Assembly (NCBI RefSeq): GCF_010211755.1
Contig: NZ_PDWR01000025.1
Span: forward strand, 1-56,068
Origin: Pseudoxanthomonas sangjuensis
GTDB taxonomy: Bacteria; Pseudomonadota; Gammaproteobacteria; Xanthomonadales; Xanthomonadaceae
Length of the DNA stretch: 56,068 nucleotides
Reading direction: 5' to 3'
Position 1 is the first letter of the stretch. Every line of letters begins with the position of its first letter. Position numbers and translations under genes: made by a program. The notes below the pieces were generated by a model. The model saw only the letters and a program-made list of their open reading frames with translations, was not told the DNA's origin and did no database searches. Below, piece after piece: positions 48,836 to 56,068 of this stretch.

Positions 48836-50187
48836 AGGGCCTTCAGCAGGCCACGCGCCTTGGCCCGGGTCTCGTCCAGTTCCCTGTCGGGAATGGAATC
48901 GGCGACGATGCCGGCACCGGTGCGGAACCGCACTTCGCTGCCCTGCCCGGCCGAACGCACCTCGGCACTGCGGATCAGGATGTTGAGGTCGAGGTCGCCG
49001 TCGCGGTTGAGCCAGCCGAACGCGCCGGTGTAGGCGCCGCGCGCTTCGCGTTCCAGTTCGGCGATGATCTGCATGCAGCGCACCTTCGGGCAGCCGGTGA
49101 TGGTGCCGCCGGGGAAGGTCGCGCGGATCACCGCGCCGGGCGTGGCGTCGCCGCGCAGCCGGCCGCGCACGTTGCTGACGATGTGGTGGACGTGGGCGTA
49201 GCTTTCCACCGTCATCAGCTCGTCGACTTCGACGCTGCCCGGCACGCACACGCGGCCCAGGTCGTTGCGCTCCAGGTCGATCAGCATCACGTGCTCGGCG
49301 CGCTCCTTCGGGTGGCCGACCAGCTCGCGGATCCGCGCCGCGTCGTCGTCGCCGGGAAAGCGCGGGCGGGTGCCGGCGATCGGCCGGGTCTCGGCCACGT
49401 CGCCGCGCACCGACACCAGCCGTTCCGGCGACGAACTGACCACCGCCCAGCCGCCCCCGGCGAACAGGCCGGCGAACGGCGCGGGATTGGCGTTGCGCAA
49501 GCGCGCGTACAACGCCGCCGGCTCAAGCGGGCCATCGAAGTGCGCAACCCAGCCGCGCGACAGGTTGACCTGGAAGATGTCGCCGGCGGCGAGGTAATCG
49601 AGGATGCGGCCGACGCCGTCGGTGAATCGCCGCGGCTCGTCCTCGTCGACCCGCGCCGGCGGCCGCCAGTCCGGCAACGGCGCGAACCCGCGCGAACGCT
49701 CGATGTCGGCAAGCAGCGCATCCAGCAGCCCGTCGCGACCGGCCTCGGCCAACGCCACGCAGTCGCCGCTGGCGCGGTCGCGCAGGATCGCCGCCGGGCA
49801 GCGCAGCGCCACCGCGACCGGCAATCCGCCGTCGCCGCGCGGCAGCTCGAGCACCGGCTCGACCTGTCCCGCCAGTTCGTAGCCGAGCAGCAGGGCCCAG
49901 CCGCCGCGGAACGGCCAGCGCGGCTCCTCGCGCGGGATGCGCTGCGACGCCCCCTGCGCGTCGAGGGCGGAAAGGAAATCCCCTTCGACCGGGTTGCCGG
50001 CGAGGTCGCGCGTCGCTCCATCGGCGTCCAGCCGCAGGCCTTCGCCGTTCGCCGCGAGCAGCAGGTCCCAGCGCCCCTGCGCGGTGCCGGACGCGACCGA
50101 TTCCAGCAGCAGCGGGTAACGCGACGGCGCCAGCCGGTGCAGCGCCAGCAGGTCGATGTCGGGGCGAAGCGCGCGGGTCCGGATCAT
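48832..50187 (-). CDS. pabB: Aminodeoxychorismate synthase component I
   Basis: A 451-residue chorismate-binding enzyme that, with PabA, makes 4-amino-4-deoxychorismate for folate synthesis. The C-terminal catalytic domain (about 185-451) shows GDIFQVNLSRG, the PIAGTRPR box, LIDLERNDLGRVC, and ATFPGGTITGCPK, whose lysine is the PabB active-site residue. It ends with the radical-free chorismate signature RTGAGIVADSIPDRELDET. The ATG at 50187 follows GAGGCGAG. The stop codon TAG is part of the flanking REP. It sits 67 nt after fabF. Confidence 0.94.
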   Translation of the reverse strand: MIRTRALRPDIDLLALHRLAPSRYPLLLESVASGTAQGRWDLLLAANGEGLRLDADGATRDLAGNPVEGDFLSALDAQGASQRIPREEPRWPFRGGWALLLGYELAGQVEPVLELPRGDGGLPVAVALRCPAAILRDRASGDCVALAEAGRDGLLDALLADIERSRGFAPLPDWRPPARVDEDEPRRFTDGVGRILDYLAAGDIFQVNLSRGWVAHFDGPLEPAALYARLRNANPAPFAGLFAGGGWAVVSSSPERLVSVRGDVAETRPIAGTRPRFPGDDDAARIRELVGHPKERAEHVMLIDLERNDLGRVCVPGSVEVDELMTVESYAHVHHIVSNVRGRLRGDATPGAVIRATFPGGTITGCPKVRCMQIIAELEREARGAYTGAFGWLNRDGDLDLNILIRSAEVRSAGQGSEVRFRTGAGIVADSIPDRELDETRAKARGLLKAL

Positions 50188-50254
50188 CTCGCCTCGTTCG
50201 CCCCCATCCGCCCCCGGCACCTTCCCCTGCTCACGGGGGAAGGAACCGTTGCGG

Positions 50255-51493
50255 TCAGATCCGCTTGAACACCAGCGTGCCGTTGGTGCCGCCGAAGCCG
50301 AAGCCGTTCGACACGGCGACGTCGATCTTCTTCTGCCGCGCGACGTTCGGCACGTAGTCGAGGTCGCAGCCCTCGCCCGGCTCGTCGAGGTTGATCGTCG
50401 GCGGGACGATGCCGTGGTGGATCGCCAGCACCGAGAAGATCGCCTCGACGCCGCCGGCCGCGCCGAGCAGGTGCCCGGTCATCGACTTGGTCGAGCTGAC
50501 CATGATCTTGTAGGCGTGGTCGCCGAGCGCGCGCTTGATCGCCAGCGTCTCGGCCACGTCGCCGAGCGGCGTCGAGGTGCCGTGCGCGTTGAGGTACTCG
50601 ACCTGCCCGGTCGAAACCTTCGCGTCCTTCAGCGCCGCGGCCAGGCAGCGCGCCGGGCCCTCGCCGTTCTCGCTCGGCGCGGTCATGTGGTGCGCGTCGG
50701 AACTGGAACCGAAGCCGGCCAGTTCCGCGTAGATGCGCGCGCCGCGCGCCTTGGCGTGCTCGTATTCCTCGAGGATCAGGATGCCGGCGCCGTCGCCGAT
50801 CACGAAGCCGTCGCGGTCCTTGTCCCAGGGACGCGAAGCGCGGGCCGGATCGTCGTTGCGCGTGGACATCGCCTTCATCGTGCAGAAGCCGGCCACCGAG
50901 GTCGGCGACGAACCGAGTTCGGCGCCGCCGGCGACCATCGCGTCGGCGTCGCCGTACTGGATGGCGCGCATCGCGGTGCCGATGGAATGATTGGAGGTGG
51001 CGCAGGCCGAGACCACCGAGAAACTGGGGCCCTTGATGCCCTTCAGGATGGTCAGCTGACCGGGCAGCATGTTGATGATGGTGCTGGGCACGTAGAACGG
51101 CGACACCTTGCGCGCGCCGCCTTCGTGCAGGCGCAGGGTCTGTTCCTCGATGCCATGGATGCCGCCGATGCCGGAACCGATGATCGCACCGATGCGCTCG
51201 GCGTTGGCCTCGGTGATCTCCAGCCCGGAATCGTCCAGCGCCATGAACGACGCGGCGAGCCCATAGTGGATGAACGGGTCCATCTTCTTCGCGTCCTTGG
51301 CGGACACGAAACTGGTCGGGTCGAAGTCGCGGACTTCGCCGGCGATCTTGGTGGTGAAGCCCTCTGTATCGAACGAGGTGATCTGGCCGATGCCGGAACG
51401 GCCGTTGACGATGCCATCCCAGCTGCTGGCCAGGTCGTTGCCCAACGGCGAAACCATGCCCATGCCGGTGATGACGACGCGACGCTGGCTCAT
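50255..51493 (-). CDS. fabF: 3-oxoacyl-ACP synthase II
   Basis: A 412-residue condensing enzyme of fatty-acid elongation, also key for temperature control of unsaturated fatty acids. The active-site nucleophile is C164 in [13 protein letters not shown], with histidines in [11 protein letters not shown] and [13 protein letters not shown]. The N-terminus [18 protein letters not shown] is standard. It lies 178 nt downstream of acpP in the conserved fab order. Confidence 0.98.
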   Translation of the reverse strand: MSQRRVVITGMGMVSPLGNDLASSWDGIVNGRSGIGQITSFDTEGFTTKIAGEVRDFDPTSFVSAKDAKKMDPFIHYGLAASFMALDDSGLEITEANAERIGAIIGSGIGGIHGIEEQTLRLHEGGARKVSPFYVPSTIINMLPGQLTILKGIKGPSFSVVSACATSNHSIGTAMRAIQYGDADAMVAGGAELGSSPTSVAGFCTMKAMSTRNDDPARASRPWDKDRDGFVIGDGAGILILEEYEHAKARGARIYAELAGFGSSSDAHHMTAPSENGEGPARCLAAALKDAKVSTGQVEYLNAHGTSTPLGDVAETLAIKRALGDHAYKIMVSSTKSMTGHLLGAAGGVEAIFSVLAIHHGIVPPTINLDEPGEGCDLDYVPNVARQKKIDVAVSNGFGFGGTNGTLVFKRI

Positions 51494-51671
51494 ATGCGGC
51501 TCCTTACGTTTGTTGCGGCCGGCGCACGCGCCGGTTCCGGTTTCACATACGCGCGGGGCCGCATCCGCGGCCCCGGTTGTACTTCCCCGGCTGCACTGGC
51601 GTCACGAATGCGCCAGGCCTTTCCACGGGAAGTCCGGCCATGGACGGCCGGGCTCTTGTCAGGGACGAACC

Positions 51672-51911
51672 TCAGGCCTTGACGTGGGCCTTGACGTAGT
51701 CGATGGCCTGCTGCACCGAGGTGATCTTCTCGGCTTCCTCGTCCGGGATCTCGCACTCGAACTCTTCTTCCAGCGCCATCACCAGTTCGACGGTGTCCAG
51801 CGAGTCGGCACCGAGGTCGTCGACGAACGACGCGCTGTTGGTGACTTCCTCTTCCTTGACGCCAAGTTGTTCGACGACGATCTTCTTGACGCGTTCTTCG
51901 ATGCTGCTCAT
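51672..51911 (-). CDS. acpP: Acyl carrier protein
   Basis: A 79-residue acidic four-helix protein. The 4'-phosphopantetheine attachment site is S37 in [17 protein letters not shown]. It carries growing acyl chains for the fab enzymes encoded around it. The 160-nt gap to fabG contains an AT-rich promoter-like patch, consistent with extra expression of this abundant protein. Confidence 0.98.
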   Translation of the reverse strand: MSSIEERVKKIVVEQLGVKEEEVTNSASFVDDLGADSLDTVELVMALEEEFECEIPDEEAEKITSVQQAIDYVKAHVKA

Positions 51912-52041
51912 GTGGTATCGCTCCAGACGGAGTTGGGGTTACGAGAAATTGTGGCTTGGAAACCGGAGTGCCATCGCGGGGCGGCGGCGACCGGGCATAG
52001 TGTAGTGGAATCCGGCGGCGGCGGGCACCCGCCACGACCGT

Positions 52042-52072
52042 ATTCTAATCAATTACTTACACTGGAAATCAA
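52042..52072 (-). promoter_or_regulatory. AT-rich promoter-like region upstream of acpP
   Basis: On the minus strand, TAGAAT (complement of 52042-52047) lies 19 nt after TTGATT, in an AT-rich island of about 35 bp inside a 70% GC region. The spacing is longer than ideal. It would give acpP its own promoter within the fab cluster. Confidence 0.4.
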
Positions 52073-52073
52073 G

Positions 52074-52817
52074 TTACGGCATGTACATGCCGCCGTTGAC
52101 GTGCAAGGTCTCGCCGGTGATGTAGCCGGCCGACGGACCCGCCAGGAACGCGACCGCGCGGGCGATGTCGGCGGGTTCGCCGAAGCGGCCCAGCGCGATC
52201 TGCCCGAGCATCGCGTTCTTCGCGTCCTCCGGCAGCGCCTTGGTCATGTCGGTGTCGATGAAGCCCGGCGCGACGACGTTCACGGTGACGCCGCGGCTGC
52301 CGATCTCCTTCGCCAGCGACTTGCTGAAGGCGATGATGCCGGCCTTCGCCGCCGCGTAATTGGCCTGCCCCGCGTTGCCGGTCACGCCGATCACCGAGGC
52401 GATGTTGACGATGCGGCCCTTGCGCGCCTTCATCATCCCGCGCATCACCGCCTTGCTGGTGCGGTAGACGCTGCTGAGGTTGGTGTCGAGGATCGCCTGC
52501 CAGTCCTCGTCCTTCATCCGCATCAGCAGGTTGTCGCGGGTGATGCCGGCGTTGTTGACGAGGATGGAAACCGGGCCGAATTCCTTGGCGATGGCGTCGA
52601 TCAACGCCTCGACCTGCGCGCCGTCGGCGACGTCGAGCACGCGCCCCGCCCCGCCCTTCGCCGCGAGGCGCTCGCCGATGGCCGCGGCGCCGGCTTCGCT
52701 GGTCGCGGTGCCGATCACGGTCGCGCCCTGCGCGGCGAGCTCGTCGGCGATGGCGGCGCCGATGCCGCGGCTGGCGCCGGTGACGAGGGCGATTTCGCCT
52801 TTCAATGCTTCACTCAT
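52074..52817 (-). CDS. fabG: 3-oxoacyl-ACP reductase
   Basis: A 247-residue short-chain dehydrogenase of fatty-acid synthesis. The NADP site is LVTGASRGIGAAIADELA, the NNAG motif LVNNAGITRDNLLMRM, and the catalytic set S141, Y154, K158 lies in IASVIGVTGNAGQANYAAAK. It ends GGMYMP. The upstream in-frame extension (residues like RTNDQEPEF) is encoded by the palindromic element and is not protein; MSEALKGEIALVTG is the start. Confidence 0.97.
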   Translation of the reverse strand: MSEALKGEIALVTGASRGIGAAIADELAAQGATVIGTATSEAGAAAIGERLAAKGGAGRVLDVADGAQVEALIDAIAKEFGPVSILVNNAGITRDNLLMRMKDEDWQAILDTNLSSVYRTSKAVMRGMMKARKGRIVNIASVIGVTGNAGQANYAAAKAGIIAFSKSLAKEIGSRGVTVNVVAPGFIDTDMTKALPEDAKNAMLGQIALGRFGEPADIARAVAFLAGPSAGYITGETLHVNGGMYMP

Positions 52818-52835
52818 TTCCGGAATCCCGAATTC

Positions 52836-52917
52836 TGGTTCTTGGTCGTTGGTTCTTGGTTGCTGGCTGCGATGGGTGCGATTACCGCCCCAACCAACAA
52901 CCACGAACCGACAACCG
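52836..52917. repeat. Palindromic intergenic element between fabD and fabG
   Basis: Left part reads TGGTTCTTGGTCGTTGGTTC and continues TTGGTTGC; right part CCAACCAACAACCACGAACC and GACAACCG, an imperfect inverted repeat. It shares the flank GGTTCTTGGTCGT and the GACAACC end with the element at 40340-40428. It occupies almost the whole gap between the fabD stop and the fabG ribosome site. Confidence 0.7.
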
Positions 52918-52919
52918 TA

Positions 52920-53861
52920 TCACTTCCATTCTTCCAGCGCGCCGGCGAAATCGGCCGGCGCCGCCAGCGAACGCGCGTCCAGCGCCTTGTCGATGCGCTT
53001 GACCAGGCCGCTCAGCACCTTGCCCGGGCCGCACTCGGCGATGCGGGTCGCGCCGCCCGCGGCCAGCGCCTGCACGCATTCGGTCCAGCGCACCGGCAGG
53101 TACAACTGGCGCACCAGCGCGTCGCGGATCGCGTCGACGCCATCGTGCACCCTGGCATCGACGTTCTGCACCACCGGCAGCCGCGGCGCGTGCCATTCCA
53201 GGCCGGCCATCGCCTCGGCCAGGCGGTTGGCGGCCTCGCGCATCAGCGGCGTGTGCGACGGCACGCTGACCGCGAGCTTGACCACCTTGCGCACGCCGCG
53301 TTCGCCGAGCAGCGCGATCGCGCGTTCGACCGCGGCGGTGGCGCCGCCGATGACGATCTGCCCGGGCGAATTGAAATTGGCCGGCACCACGACCTGCGAG
53401 TCCGACGCTTCCTCGCAAACCGCGGCGACCAGCGCGTCGTCGGCGCCGAGCACCGCCGCCATCGCGCCGACGCCTTCCGGCGCGGCGTCCTGCATCAGCT
53501 GGCCGCGCAGGCGCACCAGGTGCGCGCCGTCCTTCAGCGACAACGCGCCGGCCGCGACCAGCGCGGTGTATTCGCCGAGGCTGTGCCCGGCAAGTTGCGC
53601 GGGCGTCGCACCGCCCTGCGCCTGCCACAGGCGCCACACCGCGATGCCCGCGGCGAGCAGCGCCGGCTGGGTGTATTCGGTGCGGTTGAGCATTTCCTCG
53701 GGGCCGCCCTGCGACAGCGCCCACAGGTCGGCGCCGGCGCCGTCGGAGGCTTCGGCGAAGGTGTCGCGCACGCCCGGATGCAGTTCCGACAGCTCGGCGA
53801 GCATGCCGATCGACTGCGAACCCTGGCCGGGAAAAACGAATGCGAGTTGCGCTGCGGTCAC
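52920..53861 (-). CDS. fabD: Malonyl-CoA:ACP transacylase
   Basis: A 313-residue transacylase that loads malonyl groups on ACP. It has FVFPGQGSQSIGM at the N-terminus, nucleophile S94 in LAGHSLGEYTAL, and the catalytic His in VSVPSHTPLMREAA. The full length and the EYTQPALLA motif match FabD. A terminator-like hairpin lies between fabH and this gene, so it may have its own promoter. Confidence 0.97.
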   Translation of the reverse strand: MTAAQLAFVFPGQGSQSIGMLAELSELHPGVRDTFAEASDGAGADLWALSQGGPEEMLNRTEYTQPALLAAGIAVWRLWQAQGGATPAQLAGHSLGEYTALVAAGALSLKDGAHLVRLRGQLMQDAAPEGVGAMAAVLGADDALVAAVCEEASDSQVVVPANFNSPGQIVIGGATAAVERAIALLGERGVRKVVKLAVSVPSHTPLMREAANRLAEAMAGLEWHAPRLPVVQNVDARVHDGVDAIRDALVRQLYLPVRWTECVQALAAGGATRIAECGPGKVLSGLVKRIDKALDARSLAAPADFAGALEEWK

Positions 53862-53989
53862 GCGGGAATCCGTCGGAAAAATCGAGCGGCGATGATACGG
53901 GCGAAACCCGCGTTTTGTCTGTACCTGTGCGTATGTAGGCGCGAAGCGGCGACGCGCGGCATTCGCCCCGGCGACGCTTCCCGCCGAAA

Positions 53990-54020
53990 CGGAAAACGGC
54001 CCTTGCAGGGCCGTTTTCGC
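53990..54020 (-). terminator. Terminator-like hairpin after fabH
   Basis: The 11-bp perfect stem AAAACGGCCCT (53993-54003) and AGGGCCGTTTT (54007-54017) with loop TGC; on the minus strand it exits into TTTTCCGTTT. It lies 25 nt past the fabH stop and could attenuate read-through into fabD. Confidence 0.7.
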
Positions 54021-54044
54021 GTGCGCATCGTTTCGCCGCGCGGA

Positions 54045-55031
54045 TCAGTAGCGCAGCAGCGCCGAGCCCCAGGTGAAGCCGCCGCCGAAGGCTTCCAGCA
54101 GCAACAGCTGGCCGCGCTGCACGCGGCCGGAACGGATCGCCGCATCCAGCGCCAGCGGCACCGAGCCCGACGAAGTGTTGCCATGCTTGTCGACGGTGAC
54201 GATCACCTGGTCCATCGACATCTCCAGGCGCTTGGCGGTGGCTTCGATGATCCGCAGGTTGGCCTGGTGCGGGATCAGCCAGTCGAGGTCGCGCTTGTCC
54301 AGGCCATTGGCGGCGAGGGTCTCGTCGACCACGCCGTCGAGCGCCTTCACCGCGTACTTGAAGACGTCGTTGCCCTTCATGTTGATCTTCGCGCCGCCGT
54401 TCGGCTCGTCGCTCCTGAAGCCCGCGGAAACGCCGACCGGGTTCCACAGCAGGTCATTCTTGCTGCCGTCGGCGTGCAGGTGGGTGCTGAGGATGCCGGT
54501 TTCCGCGTCGGCCTTCAGCACCGCCGCGCCGGCGCCGTCGCCGAACAGCACGCAGGTGGTGCGCTCGGTCCAGTCGACGATGCGGCTGAGGGTCTCGGTA
54601 CCGATGACCAGCACCGTCTTCGCGTCGCCGCAGCGGATGAACTTGTCGGCCACGCTCAGCGCGAACACGAAGCCGGAGCAGGCGGCATTGACGTCCATCG
54701 CCGCGCAGCCTTCCGCGCCGAGCTTGGCCTGGACCAGGCAGGCGGTGGACGGGAAGACGAGGTCGGGCGTGGTGGTGCCAACCACGATCATGTCGAGCTC
54801 GGCGGCGGTCACGCCGGCGGCTTCCATCGCCCGCAGCGCGGCCTCGTAGCCGAGGTCGCCGCTGGTCTGGCCTGCGGCGGCGATGTGGCGCTCGCGGATG
54901 CCGGTGCGGCTCCGGATCCACTCGTCGCTGGTGTCGACCATCTTCGCCAGGTCGTCGTTGGTCAGTACCTTTTCGGGCAGGTAGCTGCCGGTGCCGGCGA
55001 TGCGGGAGTAAATGCGGCCCGTCTGGGTCAT
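54045..55031 (-). CDS. fabH: 3-oxoacyl-ACP synthase III
   Basis: A 328-residue initiating condensing enzyme joining acetyl-CoA to malonyl-ACP. The triad is C118 ([14 protein letters not shown]), His in [11 protein letters not shown] and Asn in [14 protein letters not shown]. It ends [13 protein letters not shown]. The start [15 protein letters not shown] is the family position. It follows rpmF; plsX, which lies between these genes in E. coli, is absent here. Confidence 0.97.
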   Translation of the reverse strand: MTQTGRIYSRIAGTGSYLPEKVLTNDDLAKMVDTSDEWIRSRTGIRERHIAAAGQTSGDLGYEAALRAMEAAGVTAAELDMIVVGTTTPDLVFPSTACLVQAKLGAEGCAAMDVNAACSGFVFALSVADKFIRCGDAKTVLVIGTETLSRIVDWTERTTCVLFGDGAGAAVLKADAETGILSTHLHADGSKNDLLWNPVGVSAGFRSDEPNGGAKINMKGNDVFKYAVKALDGVVDETLAANGLDKRDLDWLIPHQANLRIIEATAKRLEMSMDQVIVTVDKHGNTSSGSVPLALDAAIRSGRVQRGQLLLLEAFGGGFTWGSALLRY

Positions 55032-55162
55032 GCCTGTTCCTCTGTATTCGGGGGTGCCGGTTGCGGGCACGGCTACGCGGTTTTCCGTCGCGCAGACACG
55101 ACGAAGGGCCGGCAGTTTACCCGCCAGCCCCGGTCAACGCGATGGAACTGCGTCAACTTTGC

Positions 55163-55357
55163 TTATTCTTCGTCGACGACCACGGCCTTGGTCTGGATGA
55201 CCTTCTTGCCGCGGTAGTAGCCGTCGGCGGTCACGTGGTGGCGCAGGTGGGTTTCGCCGCTGGTCGGGTCGGTCGACAGCTGCTTGGCGGTGAGGGCGTC
55301 GTGCGAACGGCGCTGGCCGCGGCGGGACGGGGTGACGCGGGATTTCTGTACAGCCAT
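55163..55357 (-). CDS. rpmF: 50S ribosomal protein L32
   Basis: A 64-residue ribosomal protein starting [20 protein letters not shown], the L32 signature; the C-terminus [10 protein letters not shown] is conserved. There are no zinc cysteines, as in proteobacterial L32. It is 72 nt downstream of yceD in the standard yceD-rpmF-fab order. Confidence 0.98.
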   Translation of the reverse strand: MAVQKSRVTPSRRGQRRSHDALTAKQLSTDPTSGETHLRHHVTADGYYRGKKVIQTKAVVVDEE

Positions 55358-55429
55358 GGTTTTGCTCCAGTTGGATCCCGATGGTTTTTTAGTTGGATTG
55401 CATTCGGACGAATGCTGCCACCGGGAGGG

Positions 55430-55963
55430 TCAGTTTTTCTTCAACGACGCGAGCGCCGCGAAGGGATTGGCTTTCGCCAATTCTTCTTCCTGGGCCGGCC
55501 AGTCGCGTTCCACCGCTTCCGAGCCCGGCGCCACCGGCACCGGCGGGACCGCCAGCACCAATTCGTCTTCCACTATGTCCAGCAGTTGCAGCTGCCCGTC
55601 TTCCGGCACCAGCAGCGCCTCGTAGTCCGGCGGCAGCCCGGCCTCGTCCGCTTCGTCGCGGATCAGGCCCAGCCGCTGCCCGATGCGCACCGGCAGCAGG
55701 AAGCGGTTCAGGCTGCGCTGGCACTGCAGCGGCAATTCCGCTTCCAGTTGCAGTTCCACGTAGGGCACCTGCAGGCTGTCGCGGTCGAACTGCAGCCGCC
55801 ACGCGACTTCGCCCTGCGCATCCAGCAACAACCCCTTCAGGCGCTCGAAGGCCGCCAGCGGTACGCGGCCTTCGTAACCGCGCCGCGCCGCCACCGCGCG
55901 CCAGGCGTCCACTGCCTCGGGCACCCTGGCTTCGTGGCCGTGCTCGCGTTCGCCTGTGGACAT
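55430..55963 (-). CDS. yceD: YceD/DUF177 family protein (23S rRNA accumulation protein)
   Basis: A 177-residue member of the YceD/DUF177 family. Conserved parts are LQLEAELPLQCQRSLNRFLL (the C-x-R-C motif reduced to CQRS), DIVEDELVLAVPPVPVAPGS and the C-terminal ANPFAALASLKKN. In E. coli the gene is needed for normal 23S rRNA levels. The ATG at 55963 fits the family N-terminus; an upstream in-frame TTG is in fact the -35 hexamer of the promoter. It heads the yceD-rpmF-fab cluster. Confidence 0.9.
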   Translation of the reverse strand: MSTGEREHGHEARVPEAVDAWRAVAARRGYEGRVPLAAFERLKGLLLDAQGEVAWRLQFDRDSLQVPYVELQLEAELPLQCQRSLNRFLLPVRIGQRLGLIRDEADEAGLPPDYEALLVPEDGQLQLLDIVEDELVLAVPPVPVAPGSEAVERDWPAQEEELAKANPFAALASLKKN

Positions 55964-55972
55964 AAGCGACCA

Positions 55973-56002
55973 ATTATCAAGGAGATACCGAACCCCTGTC
56001 AA
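55973..56002 (-). promoter_or_regulatory. Promoter of the yceD-rpmF-fab cluster
   Basis: On the minus strand, consensus TTGACA (complement of 55997-56002) and GATAAT (complement of 55973-55978) are separated by 18 nt. The start is expected near 55966, only about 3 nt before the yceD ATG, so the transcript may be leaderless. The remaining bases to 56068 show no gene. Confidence 0.65.
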
Positions 56003-56068
56003 ACCGCAGCCGCCGCTGCGCCCCCGGTTTTGCCGGAACCGTCGCGAACCGGCAGACTCCCTTTCCCC

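Noticed and set aside
52818-52904. N-terminal extension of fabG (29 extra codons in frame)
   Set aside because: It is encoded by the palindromic element and is not FabG-like; the ATG at 52817 matches the family start.
53935-53960. GTAGGCGCGAAGCGGCGACGCG near fabD resembling a GTAG REP head
   Set aside because: Only the GTAG and general GC-rich dyad character match; no clean arm pairing like the other copies, so probably chance or too decayed to call.

Overview
This window is a high-GC (mostly about 65-72%) stretch of chromosome from a gammaproteobacterium of the Xanthomonadaceae/Lysobacteraceae (Lysobacter-Luteimonas-Xanthomonas type). Four things point there: the gene orders (lepA-lepB-DUF4845-rnc-era-recO; rpoE-rseA-mucD; yceD-rpmF-fabH-fabD-fabG-acpP-fabF-pabB-mltG-tmk-holB-pilZ), a split metH behind an ArsR-type regulator, a YtrA-type GntR/ABC operon, and GTAG-type REP palindromes. 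I see no transposase, prophage, plasmid gene or CRISPR array; this is core chromosome.

Layout. 1-5 kb: the 3' end of rne, a GacA/UvrY-type response regulator, tRNA-Ser(UGA), a LysR regulator divergent from an azoreductase, and serS. 5-10 kb: a TonB-like protein facing the aroA-pheA-serC amino-acid block, then a membrane FHA protein. 10-17 kb: assorted housekeeping genes (PHA-system protein, membrane Mrr-like protein, acyl-CoA-binding protein, pirin, secreted hypothetical, sugar MFS transporter, acyl-CoA dehydrogenase) and a candidate small RNA near 10.64 kb. 17-23 kb: a methionine-cycle operon (SahR-like regulator, metH in two genes, MFS transporter) with a 30-bp operator across its promoter. 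23-27 kb: DUF2058, slyX, ugd, an FKBP isomerase and a glutathione peroxidase. 26.7-30.7 kb: a YtrA-type operon (small exported protein, GntR regulator, ABC ATPase, permease, two YggN-like envelope proteins) under a strong promoter overlapped by a GGTG-N16-CACC palindrome. 30.8-33 kb: rpsF-rpsR-rplI and a receiver-Hpt protein. 33-42 kb: recO-era-rnc-DUF4845-lepB-lepA, then mucD-rseA-rpoE with a candidate sigma-E promoter. 42-45.5 kb: a FadB/FadJ-like beta-oxidation enzyme and small envelope proteins. 45.5-56 kb: the pilZ-holB-tmk-mltG-pabB-fab-rpmF-yceD cluster, nearly all on the minus strand.

The most unusual signals are repeats that interact with genes. A palindromic element removes any stop between rseA and mucD, leaving one 856-codon open frame. 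Two GTAG-type REP pairs supply the TAG stop codons of era and pabB. Other points worth a look are the candidate RNA at 10.64 kb, the SahR-like and YtrA-like operators, a possible leaderless yceD transcript, and a GC dip confined to the 5' half of holB. All calls come from reading the sequence; no database search was run.
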